Below are positions 17,047-25,767 of a DNA stretch of 39,143 nucleotides, piece after piece. The notes under the pieces were generated by a model. That model did no database searches and was not told the DNA's origin. It was given only the letters and a program-made list of their open reading frames with translations. This DNA is from Arenicellales bacterium. Its GTDB lineage: Bacteria; Pseudomonadota; Gammaproteobacteria; Arenicellales; Poriferihabitantaceae. The stretch covers positions 1-39,143 of the forward strand of contig JAPYNK010000185.1 in assembly GCA_028285825.1 (NCBI GenBank). The letters are read 5' to 3'. Position 1 is the stretch's first letter. Each line of letters starts with the position of its first letter. A program made the translations under genes and the position numbers.

Positions 17047-18332
17047 AGCTCATCTGCCCCGAGTGCTTGAGAAACTTTCAAGGCACTCACTACTCCATCT
17101 TCATGAAAGCCATTGCCGCACCAGGCTCCGCAGAACCAGGTGTTCCGCGTGCCATTGGTCCAAGTAAGATCTTGCTGTGCCTTGACGCTGTCTTCCCCGA
17201 ACTGCGGATGGGCATAATTGTAGCTAGCCAGTATTTGTCTCTCATCAATATGTCTGCTGCCATTCACGGTTACGCACAGGGGCCGCGAAGAGACAATGCC
17301 CTGCAGCAAATTCATATTGTAAGTGAGAACCGGCTGCTGGCTTTCAGTACCATCCAGAAGATAGTTCCAGCTTGCCCAGGCCCGTTTTTGCATCGGCATC
17401 ATCCTCGAATCAGTATGCAGCACCACGTGGTTGTCTCGATAGGGTATGGCACGCAGCATTTCCTTTTCCCGGGTGGTTGCATCCTTGATGATGTTGCAGG
17501 CTTGATCGCTATGACAAGCCAATACAACATGCTCATACTCAACCCTGTCCTGTCCAGTTAATACACTTACCTTGCCGGATTCTCGCATGATGGCCTGAAC
17601 CTTTGCTGACATGCGAATACTGGACTTGAAAGGTTCGATTAATGGACCAATGTAGTTTCTTGATCCACCCACAATGGTACGCCAGTTTGGTCTATCCCTG
17701 GTTTCAAGGAGCCCATGATTGATGAAGAAGCGGATAAAGAACAGTGCGTTGAATTCCCGGATCTGCGAAATCGGTGATGACCATATCGCAGAAGCCATGG
17801 GAAGGATATATCCTGATTTGAAGGTTTCGCCATACCCACCCATATCGAGATAGGTCTCAAGCGACAAGTCTGGCTGAATTGACCGTGCTTCATAATCATG
17901 TCTGGCACGCTTGCCGAAACGCTTGATGTCAATCAGCATGCCGAGAAACTTGCGATTCATCAGGTTTCTTCGTTCGGCAAACAGCCCATTCAGGCCCGAA
18001 CCCGCATATTCGAAAATTCCGGCTGGATGCGATGAAGATAGCCGCGTGCGTGATCCGGCATGTCGGGTAGTGACGCTAAAGCCCATCCTGGTTGAACGCC
18101 ATGGAACACCAAGGCGATCAACCAGACGATTGAAATTTGGATAAGTACGGTCATTGAATACGATAAACCCGGTATCCACCCAGTGTTTCGTTCCATCGAC
18201 TTCGCATTCCACGGTTGCAGTATGTCCGCCCAGTCTATCCGTGCTTTCATAGAGAGTAATGTCGTGTTTCTGATGGAGCAGCCATGCTGCAGTCAAACCG
18301 CTGATGCCGCCGCCAATGATGGCAATCTTCAT
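17043..18332 (-). CDS. FAD-dependent oxidoreductase (amine-oxidase/desaturase-like) of the DUF1365 cluster
   Basis: A 429-residue flavoprotein. ATG 18332 overlaps the SDR stop (ATGA) and places the FAD-binding IAIIGGGISGLTAAWLL at the very N-terminus, followed by YESTDRLGGHTATV, the RxGG variant of amine-oxidase and carotenoid-desaturase folds. WVDTGFIVFNDRTYPN is characteristic of the group next to DUF1365. The C-terminus has WFCGAWCGNGFHEDGVVSALKVSQALG, the second FAD contact. Members are thought to modify fatty acyl chains with the methyltransferase, but the reaction here is not shown by sequence. Distinct from the PuuB-like protein at 1337. Confidence 0.93.
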   Translation of the reverse strand: MKIAIIGGGISGLTAAWLLHQKHDITLYESTDRLGGHTATVECEVDGTKHWVDTGFIVFNDRTYPNFNRLVDRLGVPWRSTRMGFSVTTRHAGSRTRLSSSHPAGIFEYAGSGLNGLFAERRNLMNRKFLGMLIDIKRFGKRARHDYEARSIQPDLSLETYLDMGGYGETFKSGYILPMASAIWSSPISQIREFNALFFIRFFINHGLLETRDRPNWRTIVGGSRNYIGPLIEPFKSSIRMSAKVQAIMRESGKVSVLTGQDRVEYEHVVLACHSDQACNIIKDATTREKEMLRAIPYRDNHVVLHTDSRMMPMQKRAWASWNYLLDGTESQQPVLTYNMNLLQGIVSSRPLCVTVNGSRHIDERQILASYNYAHPQFGEDSVKAQQDLTWTNGTRNTWFCGAWCGNGFHEDGVVSALKVSQALGADEL

Positions 18333-19099
18333 TCCCGACGCACCATGCGCTGACCGATTTTCAGTCGAAAATTTTCCGGCAGCAAGCTCATGAATCGAAG
18401 CGGCCAAATCAATCTTCTCGGGAACTCGATACGCCGATTGCCCCTCTCGATTCCTGTCAATACAATGCTCGCCGCCTGCCCTGGACTCATCAGGAACGGC
18501 ATGGGAAAATCGTTACGCTGTGTCAGCGGGGTATCAACAAAACCGGGGAGCACCATGGTGATTGCAATGCCTTCATGAACCAGGTCCAGGGCCAGGGACT
18601 CCAGCATGCTGACTAAGGCCGCTTTTGACGCGCCATAGGCTTCGGCTCGTGGCAGTCCGGTGATGGCGGAAGCGCTACTTATACCCACGATATTAGGTGA
18701 CTTTTGCGACTTGCGCAAAGCAGGCAGAGCGGCTTCCACCGAGCGGGACAATCCGAATACATTGACATTGAACATGCGTTCGACGACATTGGTATCGAAA
18801 TTACGGGTATCGACATATTCGCAATCACCGGCACAGAGAACCGCCATATCAAGACCGGCTTCCAGTTTGCCCAGCTCATCTCGCAACAAGCCAGTGGACG
18901 ATGCTTCGGAAATATCTGCCGCAAGTACAGTCGTGGAACAATCGAGTGAACCAGCTAGATCCACCAGATTCTGCCGGTTACGTGAAGTCAGGATCAGATG
19001 GTTTCCACGCTCTGCCAAGCCAAGGGCAAGAGCGCGTCCGATTCCGGAAGAGGCTCCTGTAATCCAGACTGTTTGATCCTTGATGACTGTTCTTGCCAC
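18329..19099 (-). CDS. Short-chain dehydrogenase/reductase of the DUF1365 cluster
   Basis: A 256-residue classical SDR: cofactor motif TGASSGIG at 14-21, LDMAVLCAGD in the NNAG position (here CAG), catalytic Ser in GISSAS (141-142), Y155 and K159 in YGASKAA, and VLPGFVDTPLT. I set the start at GTG 19099, six bases after the NTF2-like stop, because it puts the Rossmann motif at the usual distance; the open frame upstream to 19183 lies inside the neighbour. The stop overlaps the next start. Probably an NAD(P)-dependent reductase acting on a lipid intermediate, inferred from context only. Confidence 0.9.
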   Translation of the reverse strand: MARTVIKDQTVWITGASSGIGRALALGLAERGNHLILTSRNRQNLVDLAGSLDCSTTVLAADISEASSTGLLRDELGKLEAGLDMAVLCAGDCEYVDTRNFDTNVVERMFNVNVFGLSRSVEAALPALRKSQKSPNIVGISSASAITGLPRAEAYGASKAALVSMLESLALDLVHEGIAITMVLPGFVDTPLTQRNDFPMPFLMSPGQAASIVLTGIERGNRRIEFPRRLIWPLRFMSLLPENFRLKIGQRMVRRE

Positions 19100-19104
19100 G
19101 ACAG

Positions 19105-19587
19105 TCAGATTCTCTTCTTGAACTGCTTGAAGAAGAGCCTGATCAAGGGAACATGGCGAAACAATCCTTCCGTATTGTCCCAAAAATCCTGATGCAGGAC
19201 AACTTTGCCCTCTTCATCAAGGCGGATGTGGGACATTCCCAGCGATTTTGTGTGCAGGAGTTTGCCAAGCAACTTCAACCCGGTTTCCATATACCATTGG
19301 ACGAAGTAGTCGTTCCCATCCTGGAGAACTCGATCATAGATGATACGACTGTGATCGAGGTGCCTGCCTGTCGCTTCCATGTAGGCGGCCAGTTCATCAA
19401 GATCCCGAATGACTTTCAGGGTATCGCTGAAATACGGATTCGCGGCGTACACTTCGCGCACCCTGAGTGCGATATCCTGGCATTTCAGGTCTGAAAACAG
19501 TTCCAGAAATTTTGTCAGCCGGCCATCATGGTTCATATTGCCGATCGACAGTAACGGGTCATTCTGATCTTTTGAATTCATGCGCAT
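19105..19587 (-). CDS. NTF2/SnoaL-like protein of the DUF1365 cluster
   Basis: A 160-residue protein of the nuclear-transport-factor-2-like fold. The C-terminal half shows the familiar pattern of these cluster proteins: YAANPYFSDTLKVIRDLDELAAYM, WYMETGLKLLGK, GMSHIRLDEEGKVVLHQDFWDNTEGLFRHVPLIRLFF. ATG 19587 or 19581 fits the family length; the open frame runs back to 19821 but that part has no family resemblance. It heads the leftward operon and is separated from the SDR by five bases. Its substrate or partner is unknown; in similar clusters it is simply co-transcribed. Confidence 0.87.
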   Translation of the reverse strand: MRMNSKDQNDPLLSIGNMNHDGRLTKFLELFSDLKCQDIALRVREVYAANPYFSDTLKVIRDLDELAAYMEATGRHLDHSRIIYDRVLQDGNDYFVQWYMETGLKLLGKLLHTKSLGMSHIRLDEEGKVVLHQDFWDNTEGLFRHVPLIRLFFKQFKKRI

Positions 19588-20008
19588 GCAAGTCTGCCGG
19601 TATACTGCTGGATAGGCGTCTTGGGTATGAGGCTGATTGTGATCTGGCTTGTTTGCGGTCATCTGTTTGCTGCATGTGGCTGGCTGGCCAGACATGCACA
19701 GAACCGCCGACCTTTCATGGCAATACCTGATGCAGGCACTGTTCGCAGAATAAAATGTTCCCGGCATGAGAAATGCCTGCTTCACACTGAGATGAAGGGT
19801 GCAAATCCTCGTTCTCCGCAAGGGCGTGATCGATGGCTAGTCGGGCCCTCAATCGGAAACGGGCCCCCTACCTGTTACTGGAAAAATTCCCGCTGCGATT
19901 TTCCGCAACAATCACTTGAAAGTATGATAGATTCCGTAGGACTTTTTCCGATCATTGAATACTCGTTGGCGCAATGGACGTGCTTCAACCTTAACCCAAA
20001 AACATGCA
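19588..20008. other. Divergent intergenic region between the lipid operon and gatC
   Basis: About 420 bp must contain promoters for the leftward NTF2-headed operon and for gatCAB. TATGAT at 19922-19927 with TTTCCG 17 bases upstream is a weak rightward promoter candidate. I searched the leftward strand for the RpoE-ChrR type ECF promoter (TGATCC-like -35) expected for this operon and did not find a convincing one. A rightward frame with a lipobox-like start (from 19621) is listed under rejected items. Confidence 0.4.
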
Positions 20009-20296
20009 ATGTCGCTAAACCCGGATCAAATCCAGCAACTTGCCCGGCTGGTACGACTCAAGTTTACTGAAAACGAAGCCGATGATTTTTCTGGTCAGCT
20101 CAACGACATCATCAGGATGGTCGAACAGATGAATCAGGTCGATACAGACCCTATTCAACCGATGTCCCATCCTCAGGATATGAAACTCCGGATGCGCGCA
20201 GACACGGTCACTGAAACCGATCAACACGAGAAGCTTCAGTCCGGGGCACCTGCGTCCGATTCCGGTCTTTATCTAGTCCCTCGGGTGGTTGAATAA
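20009..20296 (+). CDS. gatC: Asp-tRNA(Asn)/Glu-tRNA(Gln) amidotransferase subunit C
   Basis: The 95-residue protein starts at ATG 20009 with [22 protein letters not shown], the GatC N-terminal helix, and continues with [25 protein letters not shown], the diagnostic GatC segment. It ends with [11 protein letters not shown]. GatC wraps around GatA and stabilises the GatCAB complex, which converts Glu-tRNAGln and Asp-tRNAAsn to the amidated forms. gatA starts four bases after its stop. Confidence 0.96.
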   Translation: MSLNPDQIQQLARLVRLKFTENEADDFSGQLNDIIRMVEQMNQVDTDPIQPMSHPQDMKLRMRADTVTETDQHEKLQSGAPASDSGLYLVPRVVE

Positions 20297-20300
20297 AGAC

Positions 20301-21755
20301 ATGGAATGCCGCACTGTTTTAGAGCATTCAAAAGCTCTAAGGGGGAAAGAATATTCAAGTCTTGAGTTAACTCAAGCGATGCTGGAACGCGCACAATCCT
20401 GTGCAAGTCTCAATGCATACATCACATTGAGTCCCGAAGTGGCACTGAAGCAGGCCAGCACCGCGGACAAATTGATTGGCAAAGGCAAGGCAGGCCCACT
20501 GACCGGCATACCGCTGGTGCACAAGGACCTCTTCTGTACAAAAGACGTACGAACAACATGCGGATCACGAATTCTGGATAATTTCATCTCGCCATACAAT
20601 GCGACTTTGGTTGAAAAGCTTCAGCAGGCTGGAATGGTAATGCTGGGAAAAGCCAACATGGATGAATTTGCGATGGGGTCCTCAACCGAAAACAGCTACT
20701 ACGGCCCAACCCGCAATCCATGGGATCATGAACGGGTTCCGGGAGGCAGTTCTGGCGGGTCTGCTGCCGCTGTTGCCGCAAGGCTTGCGCCCGTCGCAAC
20801 AGGCACGGATACCGGTGGATCAATCCGACAGCCGGCGGCATTATGTGGATTAAGCGGAATCAAGCCCAGCTATGGGCGAGTATCCCGCTATGGAATGGTT
20901 GCCTTCGCTTCTTCGCTGGATCAGGGTGGAGTCATGGCTCTGACTTCAGAAGACTGTGCATACGTCCTTCAAGCCATTAGCGGATTTGATGAAAAGGATT
21001 CGACTTCAGTCAATCAAGCGGTGCCTGATTACATCCATTCGCTTTCGGAACCGATATCGGGAAAGATAATCGGATTGCCCAGGGAGTTTTTTGCCGATGG
21101 CGTTGACAAACCAGTAAGTCAAGCCATCAGGGAGTCTATTTCGGTACTTGAGCAGTTGGGTGCCAGGATAGTCGACATTGAATTGCCCAACAGTGCTGCA
21201 GCCATCCCCTGTTACTATGTGCTGGCGCCCGCTGAAGCATCTTCCAACCTGGCTCGCTTTGACGGTGTTCGCTATGGACACCGGGCATCCGAATACAGCG
21301 ACATCGTCGATATGTACGAATCAACTCGATCAGAAGGTTTCGGCCCTGAAGTCAAGCGCAGGCTACTGATTGGAGCTTATGTGCTGTCGATCGGATATTT
21401 TGAGGCCTACTATGTCAAGGCACAGAAACTGCGCCGTTTGATTGCCGATGATTTCTCGAAGGCTTTTGAACAGTGTGATGTCATTGTTGGCCCCACCACT
21501 CCAACCACTGCTTTTCCAATTGGCCAGAAAACGGATGACCCTGTGCAGATGTACCTAAATGACATATTCACCAACTCGGCCAATCTGGCCGGACTGCCAG
21601 CGATGTCCATACCGTCCGGTTTCGACAATCAGGGGCTTCCGATTGGATTGCACTTGATCGGAAAATATCTTGATGAAGCAACCATTCTGAATATTGCCCA
21701 TCAGTATCAGTTGCATACGGATTGGCATCAACGAATTCCAGAGGGATACGCCTGA
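20301..21755 (+). CDS. gatA: Asp-tRNA(Asn)/Glu-tRNA(Gln) amidotransferase subunit A
   Basis: GatA hydrolyses glutamine to supply ammonia to GatB. The 484-residue protein has the amidase-signature triad: K75 (LVHKDLF), S150 ([12 protein letters not shown]) and S174 ([12 protein letters not shown]), spaced as in S. aureus GatA. Other signatures are [32 protein letters not shown] and the C-terminal [12 protein letters not shown] used ATG 20301; a TTG at 20289 would overlap gatC. The stop overlaps the gatB start (TGATG). Confidence 0.97.
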   Translation: MECRTVLEHSKALRGKEYSSLELTQAMLERAQSCASLNAYITLSPEVALKQASTADKLIGKGKAGPLTGIPLVHKDLFCTKDVRTTCGSRILDNFISPYNATLVEKLQQAGMVMLGKANMDEFAMGSSTENSYYGPTRNPWDHERVPGGSSGGSAAAVAARLAPVATGTDTGGSIRQPAALCGLSGIKPSYGRVSRYGMVAFASSLDQGGVMALTSEDCAYVLQAISGFDEKDSTSVNQAVPDYIHSLSEPISGKIIGLPREFFADGVDKPVSQAIRESISVLEQLGARIVDIELPNSAAAIPCYYVLAPAEASSNLARFDGVRYGHRASEYSDIVDMYESTRSEGFGPEVKRRLLIGAYVLSIGYFEAYYVKAQKLRRLIADDFSKAFEQCDVIVGPTTPTTAFPIGQKTDDPVQMYLNDIFTNSANLAGLPAMSIPSGFDNQGLPIGLHLIGKYLDEATILNIAHQYQLHTDWHQRIPEGYA

Positions 21756-23188
21756 TGCAGTGGGAGCCGGTGATTGGACTTGAAGTCCATGTCCAGCTGA
21801 TGACGAACAGCAAGTTGTTCAGCGGTGCATCAATTGCATATGGTGCCCAAGCAAACCACCAGGCTTGTCCGGTCAGCGTAGCATTGCCCGGCGTTCTTCC
21901 AGTCATGAATCTTGAGGCCGCCAGATTGGCAGTCTGTTTCGGACTGGCCATCGGGGCCAGTGTCGAAAAGCGCTCCGTTTTCGAGAGAAAGAACTACTTT
22001 TATCCTGATCTACCCAAAGGCTACCAGATCAGCCAGTACAAGCACCCGATCGTGAGTGGTGGGAGCCTCACAATCGAAACTGGGGGATCGGACGAGAAGA
22101 TGATCGGCATTACCCGCGCGCACCTTGAGGAGGATGCCGGAAAATCCCTGCATGAAAATTTCCATGGCATGACGGGCATTGACTTAAACCGGGCCGGCAC
22201 ACCACTTCTGGAAATTGTTTCAGAGCCGGACATGCGCTCAGCCGATGAAGCAGTCGCGTACCTGAAGAAACTCCATACGCTGGTCCGATATTTCCGGATT
22301 TCCGATGGGAACATGCAGGAGGGATCATTCCGATGTGATGCCAATGTATCCATACGCCCAAAGGGCGCCGAAGGATTTGGAACACGGACTGAACTAAAAA
22401 ACATCAATTCTTTCCGTTTTGTGGAAAAAGCGATCAATTTTGAAATTCAGCGACAGATCGAGATTCTGGAGGATGGCGGCGCAATCATCCAGGAGACCCG
22501 CCTGTATGACTCCGAACGTAATGAGACGCGCCCCATGCGGAGCAAGGAAGATGCTCAGGACTATCGATACTTCCCGGATCCAGACCTGCCGGAGATGATA
22601 CTGGATGACGAATTCATCGAACGGGTTCGGGCTTCCTTGCCCGAGTTGCCTCATCACCGAAAATCGAGATACGAACAGGCGTTCTCCCTATCCTCATCCG
22701 ATGCCGAGAAACTGCTTCGGGACAGGGATACTGCAGATTTTTTCGAGCGGGTCTGTGCACGATCAAAAAGCGATCCGAAAACCATAGCGAACTGGATAAA
22801 TGGGGAACTGGCAGCACTGCTCAACGAACGAAATATCGAGATTGCCGGCTCCCCAGTCGACAGTGATCGATTTGCGGCTTTACTGGATCGCATAGCCGAC
22901 AAGACCCTCTCCGGAAAAATGGCCAAGGAAGTACTGGCACATCTGGCAAATGATGAGTCGGACGTTGACACCATTATTGAAAGCAGGGGATTCAAGCAAA
23001 TTACTGACAGCAGCGAAATCGAGCGACTGGTTGCAGAAGTCCTTGATGCCAATGCCCCACAAGCTCAACAATATCGGGAGGGAAATCAAAAGGTTTTTGG
23101 GTATTTGATGGGTCAGGTCATGAAAGCCACAAACGGCAAGGCCGACCCTGGGCAGGTTAACCGGATATTACGCAATCTGCTTGAGTGA
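21755..23188 (+). CDS. gatB: Asp-tRNA(Asn)/Glu-tRNA(Gln) amidotransferase subunit B
   Basis: GatB activates the tRNA-bound Glu or Asp with ATP and transfers ammonia. The 477-residue protein starts at ATG 21755 with [14 protein letters not shown], followed by [52 protein letters not shown] and [12 protein letters not shown]. It ends with the YqeY-like tRNA-binding tail [26 protein letters not shown]. All hallmark segments are present at full length. The tRNA-Arg gene follows 32 bases later. Confidence 0.97.
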   Translation: MQWEPVIGLEVHVQLMTNSKLFSGASIAYGAQANHQACPVSVALPGVLPVMNLEAARLAVCFGLAIGASVEKRSVFERKNYFYPDLPKGYQISQYKHPIVSGGSLTIETGGSDEKMIGITRAHLEEDAGKSLHENFHGMTGIDLNRAGTPLLEIVSEPDMRSADEAVAYLKKLHTLVRYFRISDGNMQEGSFRCDANVSIRPKGAEGFGTRTELKNINSFRFVEKAINFEIQRQIEILEDGGAIIQETRLYDSERNETRPMRSKEDAQDYRYFPDPDLPEMILDDEFIERVRASLPELPHHRKSRYEQAFSLSSSDAEKLLRDRDTADFFERVCARSKSDPKTIANWINGELAALLNERNIEIAGSPVDSDRFAALLDRIADKTLSGKMAKEVLAHLANDESDVDTIIESRGFKQITDSSEIERLVAEVLDANAPQAQQYREGNQKVFGYLMGQVMKATNGKADPGQVNRILRNLLE

Positions 23189-23211
23189 ACCGGCTTCGCC
23201 TGGTTTATAAT
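23181..23211 (+). promoter_or_regulatory. Candidate promoter for tRNA-Arg
   Basis: TATAAT at 23206-23211 sits nine bases before the mature tRNA 5' end, with TTGAGT at 23181-23186 (19-base spacing) overlapping the gatB 3' end. The perfect -10 and short leader suit a tRNA gene; the -35 spacing is loose. Confidence 0.45.
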
Positions 23212-23220
23212 TTCGTATGC

Positions 23221-23297
23221 GGGCCCGTAGCTCAGTTGGATAGAGTATCTGGCTTCGAACCAGGTGGTCGGGGGTTCGAATCCCTCCGGGCCCGCCA
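23221..23297 (+). tRNA. tRNA-Arg, anticodon TCG
   Basis: A 77-nt cloverleaf folds fully. The acceptor stem GGGCCCG pairs with CGGGCCC, then come discriminator G and encoded CCA. The D arm is GCTC/GAGT, the anticodon stem TCTGG/CCAGG encloses loop CTTCGAA, and the T arm GGGGG/CCCTC carries TTCGAAT. The anticodon at positions 34-36 is TCG, reading CGA and other CGN codons by wobble, so it charges arginine. Confidence 0.96.
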
Positions 23298-24077
23298 TGC
23301 CTCTCGCTCGATGGCAATGGAGTATCGGAACATGGATGCGGTCTTCGACAGATTAACCTCTTAGTTTGTGAAACCGATTCAACCCGGTCGAGATTCTGGC
23401 TTTTAATTGACATGGGTTGCGTAGAATTTACCTCATGCCATGAATCATGCTTGAGTGAGGCAAGATTCATCACTTTACTATTTCGTCGAGGCCCTGACCC
23501 GATTGGACAGGGTCTCCAACCTCGAACAACCTGCCGGGGGCAAACCCTCTGATTCGTCAGGCCCCTGTCCGTCTTTGGCCTCAGCTCCTCCAGTCGGGAA
23601 TTTTCGGGTCAGGCAGTGTTTGGGCTGGTTCTTGCCGGTACCCGCGACGATCCATCTCCGGTTTGGATATGCTCTGTTTCCTGATTTCCTCCGGGAGTTG
23701 AAACATCCAAATCCATTTTGCCGCCTTTTACAATGGCAGATGGGTTGGTTGCGTCAGTCAGCATGAAATACTGGCGGGTTGGCCTCCGTTGGTCTCCTGC
23801 GAGTCGCTTTTGCAAAAACTCTTCTCTCTCCTGTATAATCCCCGAAGACTGAACAGTATGGACTAAGAGAAAAAAAATAATACCCCGAATCAATATGACA
23901 TGTTGTCTTCTGAGCAGATTTTCCAAAATTGTAGCCCCGAGTAAAAGCACTGCTTATCGAACCACACACGGTTACAGGCATCCACGACATTGCTGAGAGC
24001 CGAAAAAGTCGACTTGTGCCTTGTGTCCAATGCTGGTCGGACTATCCATGCATGCGGTCTCGACACAGAGCCAGGTG
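23298..24077. other. 780-bp non-coding stretch between tRNA-Arg and the AAA+ ATPase gene
   Basis: This is the longest gene-free stretch. I see a small dyad CCCTG/CAGGG (around 23493-23513), an AGGCC/GGCCT dyad (around 23561-23585), a good rightward promoter near 23810-23839 and an A8 run near 23872. No convincing protein gene lies on either strand, and I found no second copy of the tRNA 3' end that would mark an integration site. It looks like accessory or eroded DNA. Confidence 0.5.
23811..23839 (+). promoter_or_regulatory. Sigma-70-like promoter upstream of the AAA+ ATPase gene
   Basis: TTGCAA is followed after about 18 bases by a perfect TATAAT at 23834-23839. Transcription would start near 23846 and run through a leader of about 230 bases to the ATPase gene. 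Positions of the -35 are good to a base or two. Confidence 0.45.
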
Positions 24078-25304
24078 ATGAACATTGAACAGAAAACACG
24101 GCTGGAGTCCTTCCTCAGACAAACGGAAGGTGCGCCGCCGCCCGTGTTTGTCGGAAGGACAGAAGTACTTGAGGATCTGGCTCTGTCGGCTGGTCAGGTT
24201 TGGCAAAGCACTGGAACCGGGGGACACGGCGCCGCCAAGTCCACCCGTATCCTCCATGGCGCACCGGGTGCAGGCAAGAGTTCGATTTTGTCAGAAATTC
24301 TAAACATTTCTCTTGCCCGAGCCGATGACCATTCTGCCGCTCGCGTAGTGCTGGTGAGCAGTAGCCTGTTGGAGGAGGACCTATCCATCGTACTCGAACT
24401 GCTGCTTGATGCCGGACGGGCAAAGCAGCGCGAATGGATCGAAACTGCCCGCAACATATGGAAAGGAGGCAAACAGGATATACGGTCGGTCAGGGTTGCC
24501 GGTACCGGTCTGGATCTGGGCCAGTACAAAATCGAGGGCATCGGTGCCCTCGCCCGCAAGATACCAGGCGAGAAATGGGAACGACCAGTCCTGCTCGCTA
24601 TTGACGAAGCTCAGAATTTACCCCCGGACAGGAACTCCCCGCACGGTCTTGTCCTCAGGGCGCTCCATGATGGCGATACCGGTTTGCCGATCACGCTGGT
24701 GCTGGCCGGGCTGGGAGATACCAAGTCTCGAATCGCAGACATGGGCCTTACACGCATCTCGCCCACACAACAGCACAGCATCGGGGGTTTTCCGGTTGAG
24801 GAAACCACAGAATTCATGGTCGGATCCTGCGCCTATTTCGGGATCGATTTGTCGGATGCCACTAAACAGGAGATCGACAGGCTGGCCCGGAATTGCGATG
24901 GGTGGCCGCGACATCTGCACCATTCTCTGCAAGCGCTGGGTATTGAGGCTCTAAAGGTTGGCGGCAATCTCGGGGAGGCGAACTGGGACAATATTCACAT
25001 GGAAGCCGCAAACCGAAGAGATGGCTATTACATGGATCAGTATTCCGGGAAAATGCGGGACGCCAAGAATATGACCATTGGAGTGATGGCTGAACTAGAC
25101 CACAATCCTGGCCGTGCCGAAATCAAGAAGTTGATGAAGTCATTGCATTCATTGGATGCCGAGACATATTGCTTTCCACCTTTCATGAATGCCGATTCGT
25201 TCTTCGACCACCTGCTGCACCAAGGGGCGTTGCAGGACATGGGAGATGACTGCTTCGCCTGTCCGATCCCTTCTTTTCGAACCTACCTCCTCAAACAAGC
25301 ATGA
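24078..25304 (+). CDS. Orphan AAA+ ATPase with C-terminal winged-helix-like domain
   Basis: A 408-residue protein from ATG 24078. ATG 24048 or 24030, or TTG 24021, could extend it; none has a good ribosome-binding site. An N-terminal VFVGRTEVLEDL box precedes Walker A GAPGAGKSS (61-69), Walker B VLLAIDEAQN (171-180), a sensor-1-like TLVLAGLGDT (206-215) and a sensor-2 arginine in DGWPRHLHHSLQAL. The layout resembles ORC/Cdc6- and STAND-like ATPases. The last 60 residues (SFFDHLLHQGALQDMGDDCFACPIPSFRTYLL) look like a winged-helix domain that could bind nucleic acid. No partner gene is beside it: 780 bp of non-coding DNA lie upstream and 463 bp downstream. Such solitary ATPases occur in accessory regions, and a role in mobile-element control or defence is possible but unproven. 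Confidence 0.82.
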   Translation: MNIEQKTRLESFLRQTEGAPPPVFVGRTEVLEDLALSAGQVWQSTGTGGHGAAKSTRILHGAPGAGKSSILSEILNISLARADDHSAARVVLVSSSLLEEDLSIVLELLLDAGRAKQREWIETARNIWKGGKQDIRSVRVAGTGLDLGQYKIEGIGALARKIPGEKWERPVLLAIDEAQNLPPDRNSPHGLVLRALHDGDTGLPITLVLAGLGDTKSRIADMGLTRISPTQQHSIGGFPVEETTEFMVGSCAYFGIDLSDATKQEIDRLARNCDGWPRHLHHSLQALGIEALKVGGNLGEANWDNIHMEAANRRDGYYMDQYSGKMRDAKNMTIGVMAELDHNPGRAEIKKLMKSLHSLDAETYCFPPFMNADSFFDHLLHQGALQDMGDDCFACPIPSFRTYLLKQA

Positions 25305-25767
25305 TAGCTCAGATATGACCTATCGAGTATTACCTTCGAAAGCGAAAAGTAGGAGATGGATGCAAAGGCCCATACGGTACAAATCGAGTCAAGTTTTTTT
25401 CATGGCGGCGACTGCATTCCAAGCATGTAATTTCCTCCGAGGGGAAATTGCCCGGGCGGTCTCCGTATCCAGAAAATATCTAAAAAACGACCCTTAGCCG
25501 CTAGAGGACTTGCCAATCAAATTTTACAATCTCAGCAAACTCCCACAGCCAGCGTCACTCACTTAAAACAGCCCCAATTCAATGCAGTAGTCCGCTCTGG
25601 CATTCGCGGTCTTGTCCGATGAAATTCAAGGATGGTTATAGAGGTACAATCGGATAGAAAAACGATAGCTGCCGGATGAATCCCATCTCACAAACTACTT
25701 TCAGCCACAACTCAAAATATTTCCAGTTTTCCCCGGCCTGCAGGCTGTAGTAAAATCCCTGGCATAA
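25305..25767. other. 463-bp non-coding stretch between the AAA+ gene and asd
   Basis: No supported gene. A nearly perfect hairpin, AATTTCCTC-CGA-GGGGAAATT, lies at 25429-25449 but has no T-run. Because the downstream asd lacks its proper first exon-equivalent residues, the right edge of this stretch (about 25760-25800) is the likely breakpoint of an insertion or deletion. Confidence 0.45.

Noticed and set aside
19588-19940. RpoE-ChrR type ECF promoter for the lipid operon
   Set aside because: No TGATCC-like -35 with a matching -10 at proper spacing was found; one GGAAC occurrence lacks a partner.
19621-20070. Rightward frame starting with a lipoprotein-like signal (LFAAC) between the NTF2-like gene and gatC
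   Set aside because: After the first 20 residues the translation is compositionally random, it overlaps gatC in another frame, and no ribosome-binding site or family resemblance is visible.
23609-23950. Leftward 113-codon frame with a hydrophobic start after tRNA-Arg
   Set aside because: Hydrophobic only over a short stretch, then low-complexity polar sequence; no family resemblance or ribosome-binding site, and it lies antisense to a good promoter.
25429-25449. Hairpin AATTTCCTC-CGA-GGGGAAATT as terminator of the AAA+ gene
   Set aside because: The stem is good but it is followed by GCCCGG rather than a T-run and lies 125 bases past the stop codon.
23221-25767. Integrative element bounded by a duplicated tRNA-Arg 3' end
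   Set aside because: No integrase gene is present and no second copy of the tRNA 3' end was found; short C/G-rich resemblances such as the one near 23691 match too few bases.
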